Positions 18,745 through 27,518 of a stretch of DNA of 64,000 nt are shown here, piece after piece. Every line of letters starts with the position of its first letter. Position 1 is the stretch's first letter. Position numbers and translations under genes: made by a program. The notes below the pieces were generated by a model. It had not been told where the DNA came from and ran no database searches. It saw only the letters and a list, made by a program, of their open reading frames with translations. This stretch comes from Ferrimicrobium sp. (GTDB lineage Bacteria; Actinomycetota; Acidimicrobiia; Acidimicrobiales; Acidimicrobiaceae), in assembly GCF_027364955.1 (NCBI RefSeq), contig NZ_DAHXOI010000011.1, forward strand, positions 5,550-69,549, given 5' to 3'.

Positions 18745-19318
18745 GCTACGGCCTCTGCGGCCAGACGTTCGGTCTGGTCCATCACGAGGGCGATGGTGCA
18801 CTCCTGCTTGTCGGGAGAGTAGCAGTACTTCACTAGGAGACACCTGATACGACTGGGTGACAATGCACGGACCTCTCCCACTTCGTCCCAATCGACACTC
18901 GTGTTGCGCCGTCCAATGGTAACCACTTCTCGGGCGATCTCTTTGAGGGTCTCATCTCAGAGTTCCATGATAGCCGAGCCGCTCTGGCTCACCGCATCTT
19001 CGAAGGCCAGCTTGTCGCCATGGAGACCCGTTTGGTTCCGCGGTCATACTCCAGGTTGAGCTGCTGGGCCATTCCCTCAATCTTCGTAATCACTCCCGTG
19101 ACGAAGAGCGAGCGTTGATTGTAGAACCGTATAGGTCGTGCCAACATTTCGATGAAGTTTCGTTTGGAAACGATGTTGATCTTTGAGAGGCTGCGGACCT
19201 GTGAGTAGAGGAATTGGCGGAGCAGTTCGGTTCGGTGACTGGGCTTTGTGTCGGTCGCGCCACGAACGGCGACACCCTTGTTGATGAGGCTCAGATCGGT
19301 TGCGCCACAAAGTGGCAT
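18741..19318 (-). pseudogene. hsdR: Type I restriction endonuclease subunit HsdR, C-terminal remnant
   Basis: Minus-strand frames read like the C-terminal helical domain of HsdR: NFIEMLARPIRFYNQRSL, VITKIEGMAQQL, then after a frame change near 19020 GDKLAFEDAVSQSGSA, an in-frame stop (TGA, about 18958), ETLKEIAREVVTIGRRNTSVDW and VKYCYSPDKQECTIALV, the equivalent of the family's KYGYPPDKQE. At least one frameshift and one stop interrupt it, and nothing of the nuclease or helicase domains is present here. The assignment rests on remembered family patterns, so it is good but not proven. Confidence 0.75.
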
Positions 19319-19351
19319 AACCAGTTCCAGGGCAACTTTCAGTTTACGTTC

Positions 19352-22300
19352 TTATCGCCCATCAGTACGGTATCCATACCCCCTGCCGCCCCTAGTGGAA
19401 TCCCCCTTTGACGAACCAGGCGATGATGGATAGGGAGAATCATGACGTGATGCCTTACGCTCTTCGTCGCGAGCCTTCTCCCTGGCCTCCACTTGCGCGA
19501 GCTTGGCGAGTAGCCTCGCACTGGGCGCGTAGGTCTCGCCAGGGACTATTTCGCGAGGCTTGGTGATGTCGACTATCTCGTTAATTCTTGCAGAGGTGAG
19601 GTGGTGCTCGACTGAGTTGCGGTACAGGTGGCTGATCACCCGCTCCCTTCGCGCATAGTCAACGGCCCAGGTACCGTCGTCGGCTTTGTAGAAGAATCCC
19701 TTAACCCAGTCACGTTTGACCCCTTGGGGAGCCGCCTTGGAGTCTGGCTGAACCGGGGATGACACCTCGTTCGCAGGTGCCACAACGTCAGTCTCGCTGT
19801 GTTCTTCGACAGATGGCCTTGGCCTTCTCGCTTTGCGCCACTGAATTTGGGGCATGGGCTCACACGCTGAATGATTAGTCGCAACAGTGGTGTCGGCACC
19901 GCTACTCGGACTTCCCGCAGGCGGCACCCACTCAACGGTATCCCATCCAATATCATCGATGTACTCATCCTCAGACGCTATGTTTGTGATGGGTAGCTCA
20001 TCGTCTCCAATGTCAATACCGTTCCAATCCTCGTCACCGTAGTAGTCATCACTCGCGTCATCGTCACTAAAGTCCGGCGCGATCTGATCCCACGACTTCG
20101 CCTCTGCTTCACGTTCTCTAATCTGTGCGACTGATTCGCTTACCCGATCAACCAGTGCGACAAGGGCTGGGTCAACATTGGCCTTGAGCGACTCCTCTCG
20201 TAGGGCCCTGAGCGTCAGCTGGTGGCCAACAGGGGTGGGGTTGAGCCGCCCAATAGCTATGGCCGCCATTGCTTCTCGGATGCGTCCTCGATCGCGATCG
20301 GTGATCTCAAGACGACGAAGGGCCGCCTCGATCGTGATACCCTCACGCATCATCTGGTCGTAGATGTTGTCCGCGATTACCATCCAGTCTGAGGCCACGC
20401 GGTAGCTCACGTTGCTAAAGAGCTTGGCCCTCTTGGCCTCCTCGCTGCCCTCTTCACTCTCGAAGACTTCACGCGCTGACATGTCAACGACCTCGCGCGA
20501 GGTGTTCTCGGGGAGAGGAACCTCTATCCTCTCGGGCGCATCGACCCACGCGCCCTGATCCTCAGCGATTGCGATGGCATCGTCGACGAGTGCAATACGA
20601 TCTCGGACATAGCGTGCATCAAGCACTACCTTGCCCTCGGAGTCACCGAGGGCACCCTTGGCATGTCCGATAAAGGCATCAAAGAATCCCATGCGAGTGA
20701 GTTCTCTGTCAAGGGAGGCTACTGCCACTGAAGTGTGATCGATCTCAGTACCAAGGTGGGTCTGCATCTCGGGATCATCGGTCCCACGGAGTCGTTCTTC
20801 GAGTTGGCTGAGGCGATCCATGAGGTGCTCGCGCTCCTCGTGAGCGGCCCGGGTGGAGGTATCAAATGATACCTCTAGTTCGCCACTTCGCAGGTGGTCA
20901 TTGAGCCAAACGTGTAGCTCGTTCAGCATCCCGATATCAGTCGTTACCGCGAGCGTGAGGGTCTCGCGCTCTCTTGCTAAGCGCAGATAGGCAGAGTCTG
21001 GTTCTTCTCCTCGGCTCTGGCGAGCAAGGTAGAGAGTGAGGGTAGCACGAGCAACCTCTGCCTTGTCGGCCTGGGCCAAGCGCTTCTCAGTACCCTGATC
21101 GTTCTCGGTGTCGAGTGCTGATCGGAAGATGAAGTTGGTGTGTTGTCGTGCTCGCGATGCTGCTACCAAGAGAGCATCTAGGTTCATACCCTCGGTCCCG
21201 ATGACTAGAGCGTTCCCATCGCGTGCCTCAACATTGACCCGCTTCATACGATCAGCCGTCTCTTGGCTGAGGGTAACTCGAGATCGCTCAACGGTAGCGA
21301 CCCTGCCATCTTCTAGTCGAACGGTGATCTTGTCGCCCTTGTCCTCTAAGAAGGTGGCCTCGACCCTGCGCAAGTGCTCTGGTCCGCGCTTTCGCATCCT
21401 TACCAGTACTGGCGTATCTGCGACGAGGGCACCTTGCGAGTCAGCCACTGCAAGAGAACCCCCGGACATGCCGAGCTCCATCGATTGGGTGCGAAACACG
21501 GTGGAGGCCCAACCATAGGAGAACATCCCTCGGTTGTTCTCCTCGTTGATGACCGATCTTGGAATGCGGACATGGCGGGCTGAGGATTCGTCCTCAATGT
21601 AGAGCACCACGCTCTTGTCGGTGATATCGACGATGCGGCCACGTTGACCGTTGAAGAGTCGAGTCGTCTTGGCGACCTTCACACTGCGCCGGATAGCGAC
21701 CAGATCACCCATTCGCAACTCCAATGTTGACCCCGCGAACTCAGCTCCGAGCACCGGGTTCTCATCGCGAGCACGGTGTAAGCGTTGCTCATAGAGCTCG
21801 TTTGAGATTCGGTGATGCTGCTTTTGGGTCTTTAGGTACCCCTGGACCCACGCGAGGCGGTACTCATCCCAGATCTCATGAGCCAAAGCGTTTGCCGCCA
21901 TCTCTTCTGACTTGGTGTTGGTGATAACGAAGGAGTCAGTACCCAGGCTGAACTCATTGCGCAACCAGGCACTGGCTGATTCCATAAGTGCGAGACCGTC
22001 GTCGGCGACCTCGATCCTTCCCATCTGGTCGTAGGTGCGAAGCGCCTCTCGAAGATCACCCATGCGCAGAGATGCCTGAGCAACACGATCACCCGCATTC
22101 GCTGCTCGTCTGGTCGTTACCAATCGCGTACCACCGAGCTTTGCATACAGGGTTGCAAACATTCCTCCATAGCGCACCGATCCAAGCTGGCGATCATCTC
22201 CGACCAGGATGAGCTTGGCTCCAGCATCTCGCACGATGTTGAGCACCTCACCTAGCTCAAGTGTGTCTACCTGAGAGGACTCATCCAAGATGATGCAGGT

Positions 22301-24091
22301 GTTGGCCGGGACCTTCAAGAACCCAGCGTTGACCTGCCAGACGAAGGACTCGATCGTCAAAGCCTTGGCTGTTGGATCAGTTATGTGCAAGGTATCTGCG
22401 AGCTTTTGCACAGCGGTCCCCTGGGGAGCAAGGCCCCAGACGGTGATGTCATTCGCCTGGGCGAGCTTGGTGAAGTGGCGAAACAGTGTGGTTTTACCCG
22501 CTCCTTGTGCCCCCATGAGGAGTGCTACTGTCGTGTCAGCACAAAAGAGGTGCCTTAATGCATCTTGTTGTTCCCCGGAGAGGAGATACTGCCCGGCCTC
22601 TCGTTGAGCCTTGAGGGTCTGGGCCAGGTAGTCATTCACCACATCAGGGCCAAGTATGCCAGCCATTGTGGGCTCGGATGCGATCTCTAGAACGGTCTTC
22701 TCGGAGTTCAGCACTCCAGATGTTGCGTAGTAGCGAATCGGCACCCGCTCTGGATTGACGCGCTTGTCTCTGACAAAGAGCGCGGGTACGAGTGGCACCA
22801 GACACAAGGTGGGATCGCGTCCCTCGCCAGTCACCAGCTTTGCTATGGTCTCTTTGAGCACATCACCATCGACGAACCCACCAACCAAGTTATAGACACT
22901 CGCGTGGATGTCCTGGACCGTGACATATGCCTTGGAGCTGAGCACACCCTCCTTGGGTCCAGACCCATAGAAGAGCACTCGAGCGAGATAGTCCACCAGC
23001 TCGTCTGCGTTCTCGACCAGGGGTATCGGCCCATAGAGCCCAAGATGGGTAGGGATACGTAACCACAGACCCGCTTGGTGCACATCGGGACGAGGATCTT
23101 CATAGACTCCGAGGATCTGATCCCACTCACTATCTCCTAAGTTCCACACGGACTTGAGTTGAGCATGTAACTCCTCTCGAACCTCGTCGATCTTGGCATC
23201 ACCTTGGCCAAAGTCCTTGGCCTTGCGGGTGCGTACCGCAACCGATCTGCGTGTCTTTGGTGAGATCGTGCCGGTAGGGGAGAGGTTCTCAAGACGCTCG
23301 CGTAACTCGGCCGCCTCCTTGTGGCGCATTGAGAAGGCCGGCAACAACTCCGCACCATCCCCACCTCGCCATTCGGCAAGCCCGGTGAGTTCTGCTCGCC
23401 ATCCATCGGAGTGGATACTCCATTCAGCGTTGGTGAGGTGACCCATGTGTTCTCGTAGGCTTGCCCGATAGATCGCGCCTGCGCTCATGTACCAGCGATA
23501 GAGCTCCTTATTGTGCAAAGACCGCCACTTGCCGTCCTCGCATCGCACGACATTGGGTACGAGAACATGGGTGTGTAGGTGGGGTTCGATATCGCGATTG
23601 GTGTAGTGGGTGAATCCCGCAAAGACCATCTCACCCGGTGCAATAGACACCTCGCCCTTGACCGTCAAGCGAGTTATCCCGGCCTTCTCCTGTAAGAATG
23701 CGATCGCATTGTTCACAGCCAAGCGGTGGGCGAGTGCTAGCGCATCTCGGGTGCGCTCGTCAGGATGGGCAAGGTAGGCCAGGGAGATCGACTTGGCTGC
23801 TGAGAAGGTGAGATCGTACCCGGGTGCGCGTGGCCGCTCAAGACTTGCCTGATGCTCTTCAATGTCGTTGATGCCGTAGGTGGCTCGTTGATCCGATGCA
23901 ATAGCGACGGCTGCTTTGGGTCCAATCGCACAGAGTGCATAGAGATCGTCGGCATTGACGGGCTGACCTTGGCTGAAGCCAAGCGCGTAAGCACCAAGAC
24001 CGTACCAGTAGCTACTGTTCAAAGACAGTGCAGCCATCCGGGCGTAGTAGTCACGGACTGCCTGTGCAGCGATGGGCGTGATGTTCAGCAT
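19352..24091 (-). CDS. traA: Conjugative relaxase/helicase, MobF (TrwC/TraI-like)
   Basis: 1579 residues from the ATG at 24091. The N-terminal ~300 residues form a TrwC relaxase domain: MLNITPIAAQAVRDYY with a candidate catalytic tyrosine pair, and EPHLHTHVLVPN, the metal-binding histidine cluster. Around residue 526 a RecD-like superfamily I helicase begins with Walker A LLMGAQGAGKTTLF, followed by ILDESSQVD and LVGDDRQLGSV. The C-terminal ~400 residues are acidic and low-complexity. The enzyme nicks the plasmid at oriT, becomes covalently attached and unwinds the strand for transfer. A longer reading to 24352 is open, but the product before MLNITP has no family similarity, and the element promoter motif ends just before this ATG. 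No type IV secretion genes are visible, so the element may be mobilisable only. Confidence 0.92.
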   Translation of the reverse strand: MLNITPIAAQAVRDYYARMAALSLNSSYWYGLGAYALGFSQGQPVNADDLYALCAIGPKAAVAIASDQRATYGINDIEEHQASLERPRAPGYDLTFSAAKSISLAYLAHPDERTRDALALAHRLAVNNAIAFLQEKAGITRLTVKGEVSIAPGEMVFAGFTHYTNRDIEPHLHTHVLVPNVVRCEDGKWRSLHNKELYRWYMSAGAIYRASLREHMGHLTNAEWSIHSDGWRAELTGLAEWRGGDGAELLPAFSMRHKEAAELRERLENLSPTGTISPKTRRSVAVRTRKAKDFGQGDAKIDEVREELHAQLKSVWNLGDSEWDQILGVYEDPRPDVHQAGLWLRIPTHLGLYGPIPLVENADELVDYLARVLFYGSGPKEGVLSSKAYVTVQDIHASVYNLVGGFVDGDVLKETIAKLVTGEGRDPTLCLVPLVPALFVRDKRVNPERVPIRYYATSGVLNSEKTVLEIASEPTMAGILGPDVVNDYLAQTLKAQREAGQYLLSGEQQDALRHLFCADTTVALLMGAQGAGKTTLFRHFTKLAQANDITVWGLAPQGTAVQKLADTLHITDPTAKALTIESFVWQVNAGFLKVPANTCIILDESSQVDTLELGEVLNIVRDAGAKLILVGDDRQLGSVRYGGMFATLYAKLGGTRLVTTRRAANAGDRVAQASLRMGDLREALRTYDQMGRIEVADDGLALMESASAWLRNEFSLGTDSFVITNTKSEEMAANALAHEIWDEYRLAWVQGYLKTQKQHHRISNELYEQRLHRARDENPVLGAEFAGSTLELRMGDLVAIRRSVKVAKTTRLFNGQRGRIVDITDKSVVLYIEDESSARHVRIPRSVINEENNRGMFSYGWASTVFRTQSMELGMSGGSLAVADSQGALVADTPVLVRMRKRGPEHLRRVEATFLEDKGDKITVRLEDGRVATVERSRVTLSQETADRMKRVNVEARDGNALVIGTEGMNLDALLVAASRARQHTNFIFRSALDTENDQGTEKRLAQADKAEVARATLTLYLARQSRGEEPDSAYLRLARERETLTLAVTTDIGMLNELHVWLNDHLRSGELEVSFDTSTRAAHEEREHLMDRLSQLEERLRGTDDPEMQTHLGTEIDHTSVAVASLDRELTRMGFFDAFIGHAKGALGDSEGKVVLDARYVRDRIALVDDAIAIAEDQGAWVDAPERIEVPLPENTSREVVDMSAREVFESEEGSEEAKRAKLFSNVSYRVASDWMVIADNIYDQMMREGITIEAALRRLEITDRDRGRIREAMAAIAIGRLNPTPVGHQLTLRALREESLKANVDPALVALVDRVSESVAQIREREAEAKSWDQIAPDFSDDDASDDYYGDEDWNGIDIGDDELPITNIASEDEYIDDIGWDTVEWVPPAGSPSSGADTTVATNHSACEPMPQIQWRKARRPRPSVEEHSETDVVAPANEVSSPVQPDSKAAPQGVKRDWVKGFFYKADDGTWAVDYARRERVISHLYRNSVEHHLTSARINEIVDITKPREIVPGETYAPSARLLAKLAQVEAREKARDEERKASRHDSPYPSSPGSSKGDSTRGGRGYGYRTDGR

Positions 24092-24095
24092 GCCT

Positions 24096-24108
24096 ATGGA
24101 TATGCACC
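24096..24108 (-). promoter_or_regulatory. Element promoter motif of the relaxase gene
   Basis: On the minus strand GTGCATATCC lies about 7 nt upstream of the relaxase ATG. It matches the GTGCATATAT motif that recurs upstream of other genes in this element. If it is a -10 region, the mRNA would have almost no leader. Confidence 0.5.
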
Positions 24109-24175
24109 GGCAAGGGCTGATTTGGGGAAGTTTTACCATCTTGTCCAAACATCGCTCTGACCAGCGGTTTTCAAG

Positions 24176-24201
24176 ACTGCTTAAGGTGTGGTCACCACGA
24201 A
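24176..24201. repeat. 26-bp direct repeat, copy 1 (candidate oriT or recombination site)
   Basis: The 26-bp sequence runs from ACTGCTTAAGG through GTGGTCACCAC to CGAA; the inner part is a palindrome with a one-base centre. It lies 85 bp upstream of the relaxase start, the normal place for oriT. An identical second copy is at 25556-25581. Confidence 0.75.
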
Positions 24202-24422
24202 TACATCCTCCGACCCCCCTTCTACGCGCTTCCAGAACCACCATCCAGCCACACCAACCCGAATCCGAACCCCACCCAATACCAGCCACCCATGAATCCA
24301 GACCCGCTCGCTCGCTGCCAAATGCCACCGACACGCCTATCACGACACGCAACCATGACAGGTACCGGCAGCAGGTGCCTTTGGGTCAAAAGGATGCAAT
24401 ACCTCGGAGAGGCATTGCTGAG

Positions 24423-25127
24423 TTAGAGTCGTGGTCCTCGCGGTGAGCCAGGAGGCGTGGACGAGTCAGGATGCTGCTCGCCCTTTGGCTGTGGACGGTT
24501 CTGTAGGTCGGCGAGTCGCTTGCGCGCATCTGCGACGCTTGCCGGTCGGCTTTCAGCGTCAGGTCGACCAGATGGACGGCGCGGAAATAGTGTCTTGAAT
24601 TGTTCAACATCCAGGCCAGCAGACTCTGCATAACGGATGAGAACGGGCAGTACCCGGCGGTCCTTTGGACGGTTCGCTTCGCGTTTGGACCGAATAACAT
24701 CCACGAGCGAAGCGACGAACACAGTACGACCCCCGACTGGAAGTGCCGTCGCGCGGGCAATGAGATCGTGGTATCCATCAGAAGCCGTTGGCGCAAACAC
24801 GAGGTCGAAGTCACCCGCTGTGCAGGTGAGATTAAGTATCGTGACACCTGATAGAGAAGCTGCATTATGGGCGAAGGGGATCGGCTCAGAACCATCGACT
24901 CGGATTCCAGCACCCAGCTCGTCGATTGCGTCAGACAGACGAGTAAGGTTTTCATCGTCGTCTGCTGGCGTGAAGTCGACATCTCGTGTCGGTTCAGGTA
25001 GGACGACTCCTGCAGCTTCGGCGGCGGAGGCACCTACCACGACGAAGTTGACGGCGTGTCGTTGGAAAACATCAATGATCGCCCCGACATCAAGATTAGG
25101 ACGGGGAGTTGTCGGCGAGCCACTCAC
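24423..25127 (-). CDS. Nucleotidyltransferase-like protein, probable toxin partner
   Basis: 234 residues. FVVVGASAAEAAG followed by PTRDVDFTPADD resembles the GG/S...D-x-D core of the MNT/AbiEii-type nucleotidyltransferase fold, where the acidic pair binds metal for NMP transfer. Later FVASLVDVIRSKREANRPKDR is the family's helix that lies near the active site. The start overlaps the stop of the XRE gene by 4 nt (25124-25127), the standard arrangement for a toxin-antitoxin pair in which an XRE regulator comes first. The C-terminal ~50 residues are Arg/Pro-rich. The pair lies between two 26-bp direct repeats, suggesting a cassette. Confidence 0.7.
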   Translation of the reverse strand: MSGSPTTPRPNLDVGAIIDVFQRHAVNFVVVGASAAEAAGVVLPEPTRDVDFTPADDDENLTRLSDAIDELGAGIRVDGSEPIPFAHNAASLSGVTILNLTCTAGDFDLVFAPTASDGYHDLIARATALPVGGRTVFVASLVDVIRSKREANRPKDRRVLPVLIRYAESAGLDVEQFKTLFPRRPSGRPDAESRPASVADARKRLADLQNRPQPKGEQHPDSSTPPGSPRGPRL

Positions 25128-25474
25128 GCGGTCTCTGCCGATATTTGTTGGAACATCGCTCGATTACGAGTCTGACGCTCATCGGCTTGCCGCCTTTCAT
25201 CGTCGCTCATCGCGTCGTAGAGGTTGGAAAGCACCTGATCATGGTCATCGTAAGCGACAAGGTAGACTCGTGCCTCCAAACCTGCTCCACTAAGGATCTT
25301 TTGAAGAACAGGGAACGACGGCTCGATCTCACCGCGTTCGATTCGTGATATCTTCGACTGAGAAACGCCGGACCTGCGGGCAAGTTCGTTCTGGGAGAGT
25401 CCCGAAATAAACCGGGCCTCCCACACGTAGGTCCCAAGAACCCCCCTTGATGCGTCTGCGACATTGAAAGCCAT
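25124..25474 (-). CDS. XRE-family helix-turn-helix regulator (probable antitoxin)
   Basis: 116 residues. ARFISGLSQNELARRSGVS and SQSKISRIERGEIEPSFPVL form a canonical XRE/Cro helix-turn-helix, followed by a short C-terminal extension ending in NRAMFQQISAETA. A TATAAT-like box (GGTATAATG) lies about 13 bp before the ATG, so the transcript is nearly leaderless, and the protein probably represses its own promoter. The coupled downstream nucleotidyltransferase suggests an antitoxin role. Confidence 0.8.
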   Translation of the reverse strand: MAFNVADASRGVLGTYVWEARFISGLSQNELARRSGVSQSKISRIERGEIEPSFPVLQKILSGAGLEARVYLVAYDDHDQVLSNLYDAMSDDERRQADERQTRNRAMFQQISAETA

Positions 25475-25555
25475 ATGAACATTATACCTGATCTGGCATA
25501 ACTCATGCGAACCTCCGTCCGCTTACAGAAGGGGATTACGCTCCCGTTCGTTCAA

Positions 25556-25581
25556 ACTGCTTAAGGTGTGGTCACCACGAA
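25556..25581. repeat. 26-bp direct repeat, copy 2
   Basis: Identical to 24176-24201 and in the same orientation, 1380 bp away. The two copies bracket the XRE/nucleotidyltransferase pair. A crossover between them would excise exactly that module. Confidence 0.75.
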
Positions 25582-25590
25582 CACCCCACA

Positions 25591-25618
25591 AGCCCCTGAC
25601 TCCACCCAGCCAGGGGCT
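25591..25618 (-). terminator. Hairpin after the pentapeptide gene
   Basis: AGCCCCTG (25591-25598) pairs perfectly with CAGGGGCT (25611-25618) over a 12-nt loop, just beyond the stop of the pentapeptide-repeat gene. It lacks a T-run, so it may be a weak terminator or a 3' stabilising stem. Confidence 0.4.
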
Positions 25619-25629
25619 CGCAGAATAGC

Positions 25630-25965
25630 TCAAACTCTCACCACGCGCCCATTCTCGATCGCATACCCGACCGGCAGAATCGTTGACTCATCGATCAACG
25701 CGCCCCTGAGATCAGCACCAGTCAGATCAGCACCAGTCAGGTCAGCTCCCCGAAGATCGCTGTATCTCAGGTTCGCCCTCCTGAAATCCGCGTCTCGCAA
25801 ATCAGCGCGCCGAAGATCTCCGCGCTTTAGGTTCGCCCTCCTGAAGTCCTCGCCCCTGAGCGGTATGTCTGCAAAGTCGGCTCTTTGGAAGTTGTTGGCA
25901 AGGCGATCCATGATTCCGCCTGTTCTCCCATAGTTCTCCGGCTGCCTCACAAAATATCGAATCAC
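25630..25965 (-). CDS. Small pentapeptide-repeat protein
   Basis: 111 residues with about ten consecutive A(D/N)LxX pentapeptides (for example ADFADIPLRGEDFRRANL and GADLTGADLTGADLRG). These fold as a right-handed quadrilateral beta-helix; long versions such as Qnr/MfpA mimic DNA and protect gyrase, but short ones have no known common role. The GTG at 25965 follows a GGGAGGGACTAA ribosome binding site and one of the four conserved hairpin leaders. The C-terminus (ILPVGYAIENGRVV) is shared by several mobile-element pentapeptide proteins as I recall. Confidence 0.8.
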   Translation of the reverse strand: MIRYFVRQPENYGRTGGIMDRLANNFQRADFADIPLRGEDFRRANLKRGDLRRADLRDADFRRANLRYSDLRGADLTGADLTGADLRGALIDESTILPVGYAIENGRVVRV

Positions 25966-25984
25966 TTAGTCCCTCCCTCATTCC

Positions 25985-26019
25985 CCCTGCTCACCAGGGC
26001 TAATTGTTATATACGCACA
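25985..26019 (-). promoter_or_regulatory. Hairpin leader and promoter motif, pentapeptide gene
   Basis: Minus strand: GTGCGTATATAAC (26007-26019), then a stem CCCTG/CAGGG with a 5-nt loop (25985-25999), then GGGAATGAGGGAGG before the start. It is one of four matching modules. Confidence 0.65.
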
Positions 26020-26350
26020 CCGATGCCCGCGCAAATGCCTGGCACCCAATCACCCGTCCTCCAGAGCGCACCAACCGTGCAGGCACCAACAGGTCCCCAC
26101 GGTCCCCCGCGTAGTCCAGTACCAGCCCCGAGACGATGTGAAACGTGCCCGGTTCAGCATCGGGCAACCCAGTCACCTGTCCAAAGCGAGTCCGCATCAC
26201 CGGCACAACCGTGCCATCGAGATCGAGCACCTCAGCCTTCTCTTCGAGCACCTCGACCCGTGCGACCAGGCCACTTGGTGGAACGCTCAACACAACCTTG
26301 CCCATGTTCATGAGCCGCGTGGTGTGAGGTACCAAACTAACGATTCTCAT
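26000..26350 (-). CDS. Hypothetical protein, phage/plasmid type
   Basis: 116 residues starting at the ATG at 26350, which overlaps the stop of the preceding small gene. IVSLVPHTTRLMNMGKVV, then FGQVTGLPDAEPGTFHIVSGLV and RDG-like DLLVPARLVRSGGRVIGCQAF, form a pattern I associate with small proteins of actinobacterial phages and plasmids whose function is unknown. Its last codons (VCVYNN) are encoded inside the promoter motif of the next gene. Confidence 0.65.
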   Translation of the reverse strand: MRIVSLVPHTTRLMNMGKVVLSVPPSGLVARVEVLEEKAEVLDLDGTVVPVMRTRFGQVTGLPDAEPGTFHIVSGLVLDYAGDRGDLLVPARLVRSGGRVIGCQAFARASVCVYNN

Positions 26351-26570
26351 GCTCTCGTGCCTCTTGCATGAACTTATCCCGCAACGCAGAGCGATGGAAT
26401 GCCTTCGCCTCCTTGTACTCGGCCTCAAGCCTTCGTGCCTCGACTCGATTCGCCTCAGTAGGGTCTGCGCGGTACCTGTAGTAGGCCATGCTGTAAGCCT
26501 TGCTTGCCTCATGCTGCAGGTCAATTGCCATGCTGAGGATGCAATCGAACATCTCCATCTCGTCGTCCAT
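26337..26570 (-). CDS. Small charged helical protein
   Basis: 77 residues, starting at the ATG at 26570 (AAAAGGAG six bases upstream). The sequence (MDDEMEMFDCILSMAIDL, then AYSMAYYRYRADPTEANR, ARRLEAEYKEAKAFH) is highly helical and probably a coiled coil. It is translationally coupled to the next gene by a 14-nt overlap. No family was recognised. Confidence 0.6.
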   Translation of the reverse strand: MDDEMEMFDCILSMAIDLQHEASKAYSMAYYRYRADPTEANRVEARRLEAEYKEAKAFHRSALRDKFMQEAREHENR

Positions 26571-26583
26571 CTCGATCTCCTTT

Positions 26584-26609
26584 TCCCTACTCACAAGGGA
26601 TATACTCAC
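26584..26609 (-). promoter_or_regulatory. Hairpin leader and promoter motif, 26570 gene
   Basis: Minus strand GTGAGTATATC (26599-26609), overlapping a stem TCCCT/AGGGA (26584-26588 with 26596-26600), then AAAAGGAG and the start. It is a compressed version of the other three modules. Confidence 0.55.
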
Positions 26610-26661
26610 CCGGTCTCGTCAATGCGAGCGATACTCACGCACACCCGATAGCGTTTTGACC

Positions 26662-27018
26662 TCAGATCATTTTGAGAGCTAGCGGCCAGGCTGGGAAGTT
26701 GTGTTCACACCGTCCGTCGGGCTCTACGGAGTCACACCCGTCGGTAGCACTGCACACGCCGTCGCTGATCATTTCTCGGAGCTCGTTGTAGCCTGGCTGC
26801 ATTCCGCGACGATACCGTACCCAACCCTTGGCCAGCTTGTGCTCCACATACTCGGCGGGGCTGATTCCCTCCACGATGATCGCCCAGGCTTTCCACCCGC
26901 TGGTCAGGGGGTTCTTGTACAGCACATGGCCGTCCGAGCGTATCGCGTACCGGTTGCCAGACTTGTAGCTGAATAGGTTTGCGATCACACTGGCCGATTT
27001 GGCGCTAAGTTGTGCCAT
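26662..27018 (-). CDS. Hypothetical protein
   Basis: 118 residues from the ATG at 27018 with AAGGAG at ideal distance. MAQLSAKSASVIANLFSYK, then NRYAIRSDGHVLYKNPLTSGWKA is reminiscent of small phage or plasmid proteins with a beta-rich core. The C-terminus has Cys residues (GVCSATDGCDSV, GRCEHNF). No function can be assigned. It is preceded by the hairpin leader at 27038-27069. Confidence 0.6.
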   Translation of the reverse strand: MAQLSAKSASVIANLFSYKSGNRYAIRSDGHVLYKNPLTSGWKAWAIIVEGISPAEYVEHKLAKGWVRYRRGMQPGYNELREMISDGVCSATDGCDSVEPDGRCEHNFPAWPLALKMI

Positions 27019-27037
27019 CCTGAACTCCTTCTCGTTC

Positions 27038-27069
27038 CCCTGTACTAGGGCTGAGTGCGATATATGCAC
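27038..27069 (-). promoter_or_regulatory. Hairpin leader and promoter motif, 27018 gene
   Basis: Minus strand GTGCATATATC (27059-27069), 8 nt, stem CCCT/AGGG with a 5-nt loop (27038-27050), then AGAAGGAG and the start codon. Confidence 0.65.
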
Positions 27070-27225
27070 CTCGTCCCACCCGCACGAGACTCAGCAATCG
27101 GGCTAATCACCCACTGAACGCGCTCACAAAGCCCATAAGACACAATTGGCACCCATTCACCACTCTCCGTGGCTTCCTGACCGTCTGAGAGCGCAATGTG
27201 AGCACACGAGACCCATCACCCAGGG

Positions 27226-27453
27226 CTAGCGTTCCTTGCGTTGGTGCGCAGTGGGAGTAAAACCCATGGCGGTCAGGTGGTCCAACAGTTCGGCTCGTTC
27301 TTCTTCGTCTCCAACCCAAAAGAACTCTTCGTAGATATTCACCAGCTCAACATGGGCATCTTGGCATTCGGGACAGACAGACAAGTCCCGATGCCGACAG
27401 GCGACACCACCTCCGCTTACGGGTTTCCAACCCTTTGGTAGTCGATTGCTCAA
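27226..27453 (-). CDS. Small zinc-finger-like protein
   Basis: 75 residues from a TTG at 27453 preceded by AGGAGGG. ACRHRDLSVCPECQDAHV offers a Cys/His/Cys-Cys cluster suited to one zinc ion, followed by an acidic helix (VGDEEERAELLDHLTAMGF). Function unknown; small zinc proteins of this kind are common on plasmids and phages. Confidence 0.55.
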   Translation of the reverse strand: MSNRLPKGWKPVSGGGVACRHRDLSVCPECQDAHVELVNIYEEFFWVGDEEERAELLDHLTAMGFTPTAHQRKER

Positions 27454-27518
27454 GATCCCTCCTTGAGTAGGTAGCGCGCCCGGCCATCGTCGTTGATAAC
27501 CAGGCGTGCCTGTCAGCT

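Larger units (their letters stand above)
24092..24422. other. Relaxase upstream region, oriT candidate
   Basis: 330 bp without a coding frame I would trust. It contains the element promoter motif, copy 1 of the 26-bp repeat and a C/A-rich stretch (about 24210-24300). The location next to a MobF relaxase makes it the best oriT candidate in the window, but no nic site consensus could be verified. Confidence 0.4.

Noticed and set aside
24092-24352. 87-codon N-terminal extension of the relaxase
   Set aside because: Low-complexity translation, passes through the promoter motif and the 26-bp repeat; MobF proteins start near MLNITP.
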